A stretch of DNA of 64,000 nt from Cenarchaeum symbiosum A (GTDB lineage Archaea; Thermoproteota; Nitrososphaeria; Nitrososphaerales; Nitrosopumilaceae), in NCBI GenBank assembly GCA_000200715.1, contig DP000238.1, forward strand, positions 1,266,593 through 1,330,592, written 5' to 3'. The position numbers and the translations under genes were made by a program. Positions 44,374 to 52,500 of this stretch are shown here, one piece after another. Numbering within the stretch: the stretch's first letter is position 1; each line of letters starts with the position of its first letter. The notes under the pieces were generated by a model. That model ran no database searches. It worked only from the letters and a program-made list of their open reading frames with translations, and was not told the origin of the DNA.

Positions 44374-45393
44374 ATGGCAGCCCCGATGGACGATCTGGAC
44401 CGCGAGATCCTCGATCACATACAGTGGACCTTCCCACTGGTGGCCAGGCCGTACGACGAGATAGCGGCAAAGTTTGCCATCACGCCGGACGAGGCAAAGG
44501 CGAGGATCTCCCATCTAAAGGAGCTCGGCGTGCTCAGGCAGCTGAGCGCCATATTCGACACAAGAAGGCTCGGCTACAAGAGCTCGCTTGTCGCAATGGA
44601 GATCGAGCCGGACAGGCTCGTCGAGGTGGCAGAGCACATCAACTTGCACCCGGGCGTCAGCCACAACTATGAGCGGGACCACAAGTTCAACCTGTGGTTT
44701 ACGCTGGCCGTCCCCCCGGGGGCAGACCTCAAGACCGAGGTGGACAAATTCCAGGAGCTGCCCGGCATAATCTCGGTCCGGATGCTCCCCACCATACAGC
44801 TCTTCAAGATAGGCGTCAAGCTGGAGATGTCAGCCAAGCGCGAGGTCAAGCCGTCAGAGAAGAAAAAAGAGGTAAAGAACATAAAGTTCGAGCCCACTGA
44901 AGAAGACAAGGAGTTCATACGGCAGCTCCAAAAGGACCTAAAAGTAACGGACAGGCCGTTTCTGCCCGCCGCCGAGGCTCTAAACATGACAGAAGAGGAG
45001 GTATTCGAGAGGCTAAAATATTATGAATCCATAGGCGTCATGCGCAGGTACGCCGCGATACTCCGGCACAGGGACGCAGGCTTCTCCGCCAACGGCATGA
45101 TAGTCTGGAAGGTGCCGGAGGACAGGATAGACGAGGTGGGCGCCACGCTTGGCGCGTTCCCGCAGGTGAGCCACTGCTACCAGAGGCCGGTCTACCCCGA
45201 CTGGCCGTACAACGTATTCTCGATGGTGCACTGCAAGTCGCAGGACGAGGCCAAGGATGTTGCCCGCGCCATACAGGGCCAGATAGATGTAAATGAATAC
45301 AAGATACTCTTCAGCACGCGCGAGTTCAAAAAGACGCGCGTCGAGTACTTTGTAGAGCACAAGTTTGTCGTAGGACAGGCGCCTGCGACCTGA
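44374..45393 (+). CDS. ahbAB: Fused siroheme decarboxylase AhbA-AhbB
   Basis: The 339-residue protein has two AsnC/Lrp-type modules, each a helix-turn-helix plus a RAM-like domain. The first ends with SHNYERDHKFNLWFTLAVP, the second with SHCYQRPVYPDWPYNVFSMV. The two conserved His-x-YxR patterns are the hallmarks of AhbA and AhbB, which decarboxylate siroheme to 12,18-didecarboxysiroheme in the alternative heme pathway. In many archaea they are separate; here they are one chain. The linker is Lys-rich (SEKKKEVKN). It probably acts in heme synthesis rather than gene regulation. Confidence 0.85.
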   Translation: MAAPMDDLDREILDHIQWTFPLVARPYDEIAAKFAITPDEAKARISHLKELGVLRQLSAIFDTRRLGYKSSLVAMEIEPDRLVEVAEHINLHPGVSHNYERDHKFNLWFTLAVPPGADLKTEVDKFQELPGIISVRMLPTIQLFKIGVKLEMSAKREVKPSEKKKEVKNIKFEPTEEDKEFIRQLQKDLKVTDRPFLPAAEALNMTEEEVFERLKYYESIGVMRRYAAILRHRDAGFSANGMIVWKVPEDRIDEVGATLGAFPQVSHCYQRPVYPDWPYNVFSMVHCKSQDEAKDVARAIQGQIDVNEYKILFSTREFKKTRVEYFVEHKFVVGQAPAT

Positions 45394-46395
45394 TCAGGCG
45401 GCCGTCGCTTTCAATTCATACGGGGGCCAGCTGCCGTATATGCCGCCGATCTCCTCCATGTCCTGGGCGCCGATATAGCCGCCGTCGGACATTGCGGCAA
45501 AGTCCACTATCTCTTCTTCGCTGATTACGGTCGGCATCACCGAGGATATGCCGCTCTTTGATAGTATGAACTTGATGGCAAGCTCCGCTATGCTGAGATC
45601 GTTTCTCTCGGCGATGGGCCGGAGCTGCTCTATCTTGTCATACGCGGACTTTATCCACTCGTTCTTGCGAAACGCCCGGTGGTCGGAGTCGTCCTTGACC
45701 GTCCCGGGCTTTAGCTTGCCAGTCAATACCCCGGACGCGTCGGGCACCCTGACCAGGACGCCCGTCCCCGTCTCGGAGGCCTTTGCCAGCAGCTCGTTGC
45801 CGGGGGTCTGTTCGAGTATATTGTATACGGTCTGGACTGCGCTGATGACGGGCCTCTCCATCACCTCGAGGCCCTCCTGGGTCCAGCCTATGGCGGGGCC
45901 CAGTGCCGCCTGGCATGCGCCGACCTTTCCGTCTTTTACAAGGCCCTCGAGCGTCTCGAATATGGAATCATCCCTTATGTGGCCCAGCTTTGGGTTGTGC
46001 AGGCCGTAGACGTCTATTCTGTCGGTCCGGAGCCTCTCGAGGCTCCCCCGCACGGCCGATTCAGTAAACGCGCGGTCAAACTTTTGTGGAAGCTCGCTGT
46101 GGCCCACCTGCCGGGCCTCTGAAAAGTCATAGCCGTACTTTGTGGATATGACGACCTCGTCCCTCATGCCCTCAAAGACCTCGCCTATGAGCCTCTCGCT
46201 CTTGCCCTTGCCGTACATGTCGGCAGTCTCGAAAAAGTTGATCCCCACATCGTACGCCTTTTTCAGCATGCGGCGGGCCTCGTCTTCTTCTATCTTTTTG
46301 CCCCACCAGTCGAGCGCTATCGACCACGCGCCAAAGCCAATCTCGGATACCTTGATCCCGCTCTTTCCGAGCATCTTGTACTTCAAACCTAGCAT
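45394..46395 (-). CDS. Aldo/keto reductase
   Basis: From the ATG at 46395 the 333-residue TIM-barrel enzyme begins MLGLKYKMLGKSGIKVSEIG and has the catalytic tetrad region NFFETADMYGKG (Asp, Tyr), a Lys in VISTKYGY, then VYGLHNPK with the His; the NADPH part near the C-terminus is standard. It reduces aldehydes or ketones with NADPH; the substrate is not readable. The frame is open to 46455. It ends just after ahbAB on the opposite strand. Confidence 0.9.
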   Translation of the reverse strand: MLGLKYKMLGKSGIKVSEIGFGAWSIALDWWGKKIEEDEARRMLKKAYDVGINFFETADMYGKGKSERLIGEVFEGMRDEVVISTKYGYDFSEARQVGHSELPQKFDRAFTESAVRGSLERLRTDRIDVYGLHNPKLGHIRDDSIFETLEGLVKDGKVGACQAALGPAIGWTQEGLEVMERPVISAVQTVYNILEQTPGNELLAKASETGTGVLVRVPDASGVLTGKLKPGTVKDDSDHRAFRKNEWIKSAYDKIEQLRPIAERNDLSIAELAIKFILSKSGISSVMPTVISEEEIVDFAAMSDGGYIGAQDMEEIGGIYGSWPPYELKATAA

Positions 46396-46481
46396 GCTGT
46401 GCGGTGTTTGGCATTTATGTCTATCCTGATCCGCGGGGCTCCCGGCCCTACACATTTAATCCGCCGTTACATAGCTCGCCC

Positions 46482-47777
46482 ATGGTCTTTGGCTGGGGCA
46501 AGAAAAAGCCCGCCCGCGAAGAGCCCGCCGAAATGCAGGAGCAGCAGGAGGTCGAGATAGGCCTTGCGGAGATAGGGGGGATCCTCGAGGAGGTGAGCGC
46601 CGCCAGGGGTGCCGCCCTGGTCAGCGAGGCGCGCCAGCTCAGGGAGAAAATGTCCCCGCTGCTCAAGGAGCTCGGGTCGCTCGCCGACCAGCTCGACGGG
46701 GACAGCCTCGATGTAGAAGAGATAGACAAGCACCTCCGGACTATAATCGAGCGCGGAAAAAAGCACATCATACCGATAATCAGGGCCGAGACCGCCCCGC
46801 TGCCGGAGGTCTCCACCATACAGGACGCAGAGGCGCTGGGCGCAAGGGCCGTCCGCTCGCTAAAAAGGATAGAGGACGCGCTGGGCAGGCAGTCCAAGGT
46901 GATAAACCAGTTTGCCAAAAAGTACGCAGCAAGGCTCAGGGTTGTGCTGGCCGACCTCGAGGTGCACAGGAGCTCCATGCAGGGCCTGCTTGATGTGCAC
47001 GGCAGGGTCCGCAGGGGCATCGATACGATAAACGGCGGGATCACCGGGATAAACGGGGCTGCCGCATCTTTGGAGCGGGGGGCGCGCAGGATAACGGAGC
47101 TCGAGGGATCCCTTGCAAGGCTCGAGGAGGCGGCAGGCCGCGCAAGATCATCGATAAAGGAGGCCAAGGGATCAGGGGCCTATGCGGCCTCGCTTGAGAT
47201 ACAGGGCGAGCTTGGGCGGCTGAGCCCCGAGAGGGCGGCCCTCTCCAGGGAGACTAGCGACCAGTTCACAAAGATATCAAGGCCGCTTGGAAAATACGGG
47301 TATGTCTCTGCGCTCGACAAGGCCGGCAGGGAGCTGCTCAAGGAGCTCTCCGAGAGGCCCTTTGAGGCCATATCAGAGGTGAACAAAGATGGCATAAAGG
47401 AGATACTCGGTTCTGTGCGGAGGGGGGTCCAGGGGGGATCAGTCTCGGTAAAAGATCCCGACAAGGCGGTCCAGTCGATAGACGAGATAACGGAGATGCT
47501 AGGCGGGCTCATACGGAAGAAGGCGGAGTTTCTAAAAAGGGAGGACGGCCTCAAGGGGAGGCTCGGCGGTCTTGACCTTGGCGGCCTGCGCGCGGCAGAG
47601 ACAGACCTGGAAAAGGCATCGGCAGGGCTCGACGATGCGCGCGCCAAGGTGGAGAGGCTCAAATCCGAGATGTCCGAGACCGCGCGGAGGCTGCCCGGCA
47701 TGGTCATGGATGTGGAGTCTGCCCTGCGCCGCATATCGCCCGTCCGGTACAGGCTGCGCATGCCGGAGAATCCTTAA
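46482..47777 (+). CDS. Coiled-coil protein
   Basis: From the ATG at 46482 (MVFGWGKKKPAREEPAEMQE) the 431-residue protein is almost wholly helical, with heptad-rich stretches such as EELGSLADQLDGD, LEGSLARLEEAAGRARS and LDDARAKVERLKSEMSETA. There is no P-loop or membrane span. Such proteins often bind chromosomal or cytoskeletal partners; I cannot name a family. A TATA-like CACATTTAATCC at about 46451-46461 is 25 nt upstream; the frame is open to 46404 but those codons are upstream of the box. Confidence 0.75.
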   Translation: MVFGWGKKKPAREEPAEMQEQQEVEIGLAEIGGILEEVSAARGAALVSEARQLREKMSPLLKELGSLADQLDGDSLDVEEIDKHLRTIIERGKKHIIPIIRAETAPLPEVSTIQDAEALGARAVRSLKRIEDALGRQSKVINQFAKKYAARLRVVLADLEVHRSSMQGLLDVHGRVRRGIDTINGGITGINGAAASLERGARRITELEGSLARLEEAAGRARSSIKEAKGSGAYAASLEIQGELGRLSPERAALSRETSDQFTKISRPLGKYGYVSALDKAGRELLKELSERPFEAISEVNKDGIKEILGSVRRGVQGGSVSVKDPDKAVQSIDEITEMLGGLIRKKAEFLKREDGLKGRLGGLDLGGLRAAETDLEKASAGLDDARAKVERLKSEMSETARRLPGMVMDVESALRRISPVRYRLRMPENP

Positions 47778-47804
47778 TTATACAGGGCGGCCCAAGCGGG
47801 ATCG

Positions 47805-48209
47805 ATGCGCCTCTTCAAGGGCAAGGGCGAGTTCAAGCGCAGCGTATCGCTGACCAAGGATGCGCGCGACGGCATACTCACCTTTTGCAAGATGAACCAC
47901 CCAAACGAGGGCATACTTGTTCTAAGGGGCAAGTCCAGAAAGGGCAACATAAGGATAGACGGGCTGGTCGTGCCGCCGTTCTCAGAGACCGGCCCCGCGT
48001 TCGCGGGCTTTCCCCACAGCTTCCTGCCGCTAGACATGAGCTATGTCGGCGTAGTACACTCGCACCCGGGGAACTCGGCCAGGCCTTCTCTTGCCGATCT
48101 GCAGAACTTTTTCGGGCTCATATCGCTGATAGTAAAGTACCCCTACGAGGATGACGACATATTCGCATGGGACAGCGGGGGCAGAGAGGTGGAGATCTCT
48201 GTAATCTGA
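47805..48209 (+). CDS. JAMM/MPN-domain metalloprotease-like protein
   Basis: The 134-residue protein is a minimal JAMM domain: E35 in NEGILVL, then HSHPGNSARPSLADLQ with H85, H87, S95 and D98, the complete HxHx7SxxD zinc set. Archaeal members cleave ubiquitin-like SAMPs from proteins or process sulphur carriers. No SAMP gene is adjacent. The ATG follows a TATA-like CTTAATTATA by about 25 nt. Confidence 0.88.
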   Translation: MRLFKGKGEFKRSVSLTKDARDGILTFCKMNHPNEGILVLRGKSRKGNIRIDGLVVPPFSETGPAFAGFPHSFLPLDMSYVGVVHSHPGNSARPSLADLQNFFGLISLIVKYPYEDDDIFAWDSGGREVEISVI

Positions 48210-48261
48210 GTGGATTAATTAGTCATAAACCTTATATGTGATTCTGGATCAGTAGGATCGC

Positions 48262-48585
48262 TTGTTCAATTACAAATTCTACATCATATTTCTTGTGGCA
48301 TCGCTGGGGATAAGCATAGGCCTGCAGCTGCTCTTGCCGTTCCCCTTCGGGATAGGGGCCGCGCTGGCAATCTTCATAGCATTCCCCCTGCTCCTGCGCA
48401 GGCGCTACATGGGCCGCCTCCGCGGCTACGGGGGCTCAAGCCAGGGGTCCGGCGCCGGGGGCTTCTTTGGGATGAACTCTGGGGGCGGCAGCAGCGTAAA
48501 GTACGTCTGCCTTGTATGCAACAACAGGTACAAGGGCGGGTCCTGCCCCAGATGCGGCTCCAAGGTGAAGAGGGCTGACTTTTAG
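48262..48585 (+). CDS. Membrane protein with C-terminal zinc ribbon
   Basis: A TTG start gives two membrane spans in the first 45 residues (FYIIFLVASLGISIGLQLLL and GIGAALAIFIAFPLLL), then a Gly/Ser-rich linker and a ribbon with CLVCNNRYKGGSCPRCGSKV (two CxxC pairs). A TATA-like CTTATATG lies about 29 nt upstream. Function unknown; a membrane-tethered nucleic-acid or protein adaptor is possible. The following gene starts one base after its stop. Confidence 0.75.
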   Translation: MFNYKFYIIFLVASLGISIGLQLLLPFPFGIGAALAIFIAFPLLLRRRYMGRLRGYGGSSQGSGAGGFFGMNSGGGSSVKYVCLVCNNRYKGGSCPRCGSKVKRADF

Positions 48586-48891
48586 ATGTCGCTCGACAAG
48601 CTCAGAAGCAAGGTCGCCTTCCACAATTCCATAGACGTCTGGATAGCCGCATGCGAGGAGAAGGGGGCAAAGTGGCGCGATGCCGAAGGGTACAAAAAGT
48701 TCGTAAAGCACCTCGAAGACAGCGGCCTCACACTCCAAAAGTACCAGCTCTGTGTGAGCGACGCCGACAGCACCGACGAGGCAGAGAGGGACAAGGAATC
48801 CTTTGCGACAGAGCTCAAGGATGCAGGCAGCCCCGCGTATACGATAAGGCTCAGCGACAGCGCGCTAGAGACGATACGCGCATCAGCCTAG
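48586..48891 (+). CDS. Conserved small hypothetical protein (101 aa)
   Basis: It begins MSLDKLRSKVAFHNSIDVWI, is strongly charged and has no Cys cluster or span. It is encoded immediately after the membrane/zinc-ribbon gene and likely co-transcribed, ending against the permease gene on the other strand with a 4-nt overlap. The function is not recognisable. Confidence 0.7.
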   Translation: MSLDKLRSKVAFHNSIDVWIAACEEKGAKWRDAEGYKKFVKHLEDSGLTLQKYQLCVSDADSTDEAERDKESFATELKDAGSPAYTIRLSDSALETIRASA

Positions 48892-50249
48892 CGGCGCCTC
48901 AGCCGCGGGTTGACTATCGCATCCATTGCATTTCCTATGAATACAAACGCAAGGCCCGTCGCGGCTATCATGAGTCCCGGGGGAACGACCCACCACCACA
49001 GCCCGCGGGATACGGCGCCGTGCGCGTTTGCGTCGTGGAGCATCTGGCCCCACGTGGGAAACGAGGGGTCGCCAAGGCCAAGAAAGCTCAGCCCCGCCTC
49101 GGTGGTTATTGCAGCGGGGACCGATATGGCTATGCTGGCAAAGGCGTACGGGAGCAGCTGCGGTATTATATGCTTGAATATCACGCGCGTGCCGCCCTGC
49201 CCCATCATCCTTGATGCCTGCACGTATCCGCGCGTCTTGATCTGCAAGGCCATGCTGCGCGAGACCCTCGCTATGCCGACCCACCCAAAGATCATAAGAA
49301 AGCCTATGATCACGAATATGCTGCTGCTGATAGTCACGGCCAGTATTATCAGAAACGGCAGGGCGGGCAGGGCGTAGACTATATCGTTGAGCCTCATCAT
49401 GCCCTCATCCGTGGCCCCGCCCCTGTATCCCGCGTATACGCCGTATACTAGCCCCATGACGACCGAGCCCACCGCCACGGCCAGCCCTATGAACAGGGCA
49501 AGGGGCGTGCCCCAGACCAGGCCGACTGCAAGGTCCCGGCGCAGCTCGTCGGTCCCCATCATGCCAAACGCCTTGCCGCCTATTATCAGCCGCGAATCGA
49601 GCGCCACATCATCCGTCCCGTATATCCCTGCGAGAAAAGAGTACTCGCCTGGCAGCACCTCATGGGCGGACGCTTTTGAGAATATTACATCCTCAGGTGG
49701 CAGGCCCTCGACGGAAAATGCAAATGCATCCGACTGGAACTCGAGGGCCTTTCGGATAGAAGGGTCTGTCGAGAAGACCCTCCCCGAGTGGGCCGCGCCC
49801 CCGGGGGCGGGGGGAAGCGACTCTGAGAGCAGCTCAAGTTCCAGCCCGTCGGGCCGCACCACTGTTATGCGCAAAAGGGGCGAGCCCGTATACTCGGCAG
49901 TATACTCGTAGATGAAGCCGCTTGGAAAGTCCCCATAGTCGAACCCGACTGTATACCCGTGGCCCTCGGAGGATACGCCCCCCTTGTGCATGGAGACCTC
50001 CGGCCTATCCAGGATCATATGCTCGGGGATCCTCTCTGACTGGAGCCAGTTGACCCAGACGGGAACAGACGCCTTTGGAAGGGAGATCCAGCTGCCGGGG
50101 TTGTTCCACTCGTGGAATACCTCGACGGGGACAAGGATGACTGCCGAGATGGAGACTGCGACCAGTATAGCAAGTATCCCCACCCCCGCCAGGCCGGTCT
50201 TTGAGCGGCGCAGCTCATTCAGGATGCCCGCGAGGCCCTCACCGTCCAC
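48888..50249 (-). CDS. Peptide/nickel-type ABC permease, DppC-like
   Basis: The 453-residue inner-membrane protein has an N-terminal span (VGILAILVAVSISAVILVPV), a large extracytoplasmic insertion of about 180 residues (longer than usual for DppC), and then four to five spans with the permease signature near RSMALQIKTRGYVQASRMMG. It pairs with the permease encoded upstream and overlaps it by 11 nt. No ATPase (DppD/F) is in the window. It would import peptides, nickel or other solutes with the solute-binding protein at 55093-57558. Confidence 0.85.
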   Translation of the reverse strand: MDGEGLAGILNELRRSKTGLAGVGILAILVAVSISAVILVPVEVFHEWNNPGSWISLPKASVPVWVNWLQSERIPEHMILDRPEVSMHKGGVSSEGHGYTVGFDYGDFPSGFIYEYTAEYTGSPLLRITVVRPDGLELELLSESLPPAPGGAAHSGRVFSTDPSIRKALEFQSDAFAFSVEGLPPEDVIFSKASAHEVLPGEYSFLAGIYGTDDVALDSRLIIGGKAFGMMGTDELRRDLAVGLVWGTPLALFIGLAVAVGSVVMGLVYGVYAGYRGGATDEGMMRLNDIVYALPALPFLIILAVTISSSIFVIIGFLMIFGWVGIARVSRSMALQIKTRGYVQASRMMGQGGTRVIFKHIIPQLLPYAFASIAISVPAAITTEAGLSFLGLGDPSFPTWGQMLHDANAHGAVSRGLWWWVVPPGLMIAATGLAFVFIGNAMDAIVNPRLRRR

Positions 50250-51297
50250 GGCCCGTCCTCATCCTCGGATCAAGGTACCCGTACAATAAATCGGCGGCAA
50301 AGATGCTGGCAAGGAAAAAGACCGTCAGCACATAGGTGGCCCCGATTATCACGGGGAGATCCAGCACGGTGATCGCCTCAAAGTAGAGCCTGCCCATGCC
50401 GGGCCAGTCAAAGACGGCCTCTGTGATTATGGCGCCGCCCAAGGATCCCGAAAGGCTCAGCGCCAGTATGGTCACCACCGGGGGGGCCGCATTTCGCAGC
50501 GCGTGGGAATAGACTATCTTCCTGCCCGATATGCCTGCCGCCCTCTTTGCGGATACAAAGTCCTCCTGTAGAATCCCCACCATGAAATTCCTCACAAGGT
50601 ACGCCCATGATCCAAAGCCTATGAGAACGATGGTTATCAGCGGAAGCGCCATGTGGTAGAGCAGGGCGGCCACGTATCCCGGGTCGCCTGGCGGCAGGTC
50701 GGGCGTTGCCCTCGCCGGAAAGACCTGGTAGGTAAACGCAAAGGCGAATATCATGAGCATCCCCACCCACCAGACCGGAAAGCTCGAGCTCACCACCGCA
50801 AACGCCGACGTCATCCTGTCGATGGCCGAGCCCGCCCTGCTAGCCGAGAGCGCCCCGAGAAATATCCCCGCTATCGATATGAGCACGGTGGCAGTGGTAA
50901 ATAGCAGCACGGTCCGCGGCAGCTTTTCAAAGATTATCTCCCCCACATGCGACGAGCCCGTATCGCTGGTAAGAAATGTGGCGTGCCCAAAGTCGAGCAC
51001 AAGTATCCTGTACATGGCCAGCCCGACGCGCTGCGGCGAGTACCACGGCTCGTCGAGCCCCAGAGCCTCCGCCCGCGCGTCGACCCGCCCCTGCACGAAC
51101 GCCTCAAACTCCTCTGCCGTCTCAAAGGCGGCGGCAGAGCCGTCGCTGACTAGCTCGCTGCGCACCTGGAAGACTATCCCCTGCTTTAGTATCGCGTCCA
51201 TGTTGGAGCCTACAAGCACTATCGTGAGGAGCAGCGTCACCATCAGCACCCCGAACATGGTGGCCAGCCGGGTCAGCACGAATCTTTTGAGGCCCAC
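50239..51297 (-). CDS. Peptide/nickel-type ABC permease, DppB-like
   Basis: From the GTG at 51297 (VGLKRFVLTRLATMFGVLMV) the 352-residue protein has six spans, a DppB-type GMGRLYFEAI end and the cytoplasmic loop FVSAKRAAGISGRKIVYSHA that contacts the ATPase. A TATA-like CTTTATAG at 51320-51327 sits about 26 nt upstream, so this is preferred to the longer frame up to 51450. It is the first gene of the two-permease operon. Confidence 0.85.
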   Translation of the reverse strand: MGLKRFVLTRLATMFGVLMVTLLLTIVLVGSNMDAILKQGIVFQVRSELVSDGSAAAFETAEEFEAFVQGRVDARAEALGLDEPWYSPQRVGLAMYRILVLDFGHATFLTSDTGSSHVGEIIFEKLPRTVLLFTTATVLISIAGIFLGALSASRAGSAIDRMTSAFAVVSSSFPVWWVGMLMIFAFAFTYQVFPARATPDLPPGDPGYVAALLYHMALPLITIVLIGFGSWAYLVRNFMVGILQEDFVSAKRAAGISGRKIVYSHALRNAAPPVVTILALSLSGSLGGAIITEAVFDWPGMGRLYFEAITVLDLPVIIGATYVLTVFFLASIFAADLLYGYLDPRMRTGRGR

Positions 51298-51545
51298 GGA
51301 ACGGGCCCTGTTGCACGGACTATAAAGATTGGGCCCTAAAGACCAGCAGGCGCGCCGCTGAGATCCCCGCCCGCGATGTGGCCCCCGGCAGTGCAAATGC
51401 AGCCTGCCTGTCGGTCCCGCGGCACAGGGGAGCCCCGGGGGCAGGATCATGCAGTGTATGAGCCGCTCGTATCCGCGCAGGCCATGCCAGGGAGCACGGC
51501 AAGAGCCCCGGTTAAAATTTACATTGCCGGAATATGGCGGATTCG
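51298..51545. other. Spacer holding the permease promoter
   Basis: Apart from the TATA-like box for the permease operon, I see only short frames and no RNA gene. Confidence 0.35.
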
Positions 51546-51932
51546 CTATTCCAGGAACATTATATCGGATATTGATATTTTGAAGTTTATCTTGCGCTCG
51601 CCCGGCTTGCAGTGCATCATGTTCCCGTCAATCTTGACGGTTGTCTTTTTTTTGTCATTCCTGCATTCTATGAACGAATCAACCTCCCCGGTAATTCTTT
51701 GTATGTATTTCTGCATGACAGTTATCTCCTTGTCGGTTGCCTTTTTGTCAAATTCCGCGTCTACTATCATATGGACCGTATTCTGGCCGGCCTGTGACTC
51801 GCCCGATGCGGCCGGTGCCGGCAGCTCCTCAAAATTCAGCTGTTTTATGGGCATTGTAAAGTCGCCAATGGAAAAGTCGGCAGAGTCCAGCCTGAATGAT
51901 TTCAACCGGTCTAATTCCTTCATCTGCATCAC
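51546..51932 (-). CDS. Hypothetical protein (128 aa)
   Basis: The product begins MMQMKELDRLKSFRLDSADF and is more AT-rich than its neighbours, with HMIVDAEFDKKATDKEITVM and KKKTTVKIDGNMMHCKPGER. There is no signal sequence or motif I recognise. A TATA-like TTTAAAATA lies about 35 nt upstream of the GTG; ATG codons at 51929 and 51923 are alternatives. The base use may point to recent acquisition. Confidence 0.55.
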   Translation of the reverse strand: MMQMKELDRLKSFRLDSADFSIGDFTMPIKQLNFEELPAPAASGESQAGQNTVHMIVDAEFDKKATDKEITVMQKYIQRITGEVDSFIECRNDKKKTTVKIDGNMMHCKPGERKINFKISISDIMFLE

Positions 51933-52329
51933 CTGTTTGAATTACTGACTAATAGGTATTGATATTTTAAATACTTGAATCCCGCCCGGTGTGCCCTGCA
52001 GCCAGGCCGTGATTTTCAACAAGGGCGCCGGGCAGGAACTTGGCAAGATACGCCGTTATTGCCAGGCCAGGCCCGGTTTACCGCCCGCGGGCCCTGCCGC
52101 ACGGCATCCTGCACGGGGGGCGCGCTGCCGGCGGCGTTACAAGGAGCGCCCCGCTGATCGCCACTGGCAACATGCCGGACCAGCCGCCCCCATGCGGCGG
52201 CCCTGCCTGCTTTGCCGGGCCATCTAGGCCGCAAAAGGCACGCACGGAGGCAGATCGGTACGGATTGTATAGCATCCAGGCAGGTCGAAACAAGGGTTTT
52301 TATGTAAACCACCTCCGCCGAATACAAGC
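51933..52329. other. Spacer of about 400 bases, no confident gene
   Basis: The spacer is GC-rich and carries a TATA-like GTTTTTATG near its right end for the Sec61-beta gene. I tested it by eye for tRNA, SRP and RNase P landmarks and found none. Confidence 0.4.
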
Positions 52330-52494
52330 ATGAGCAGCAAGAAAGGCGCACCCCTGCCAGCATCCAGTGCGGGACTGCTCCGGTTCTTTGAGGACGAGAC
52401 CAAGGGCTTCAAGGTAGACCCCAAGATTGTGGTCACCGTGCCCATAGGCCTGATAGTGGTCTCGTGGCTCATGGAGATCCTGCTCATTCCGTGA
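52330..52494 (+). CDS. secG: Preprotein translocase Sec61-beta (SecG)
   Basis: The 54-residue protein reads MSSKKGAPLPASSAGLLRFF, then EDETKGFKVDPKIVVTVPIG and one C-terminal span (LIVVSWLMEILLI). The AGLLRFFEDE segment and single tail anchor are the signature of archaeal Sec61-beta, which stabilises the SecYE protein channel. A TATA-like TTTTTATG lies about 29 nt upstream. It is 6 nt before the DUF2070 gene, so the two are probably co-transcribed. Confidence 0.9.
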   Translation: MSSKKGAPLPASSAGLLRFFEDETKGFKVDPKIVVTVPIGLIVVSWLMEILLIP

Positions 52495-52500
52495 GCGGCG

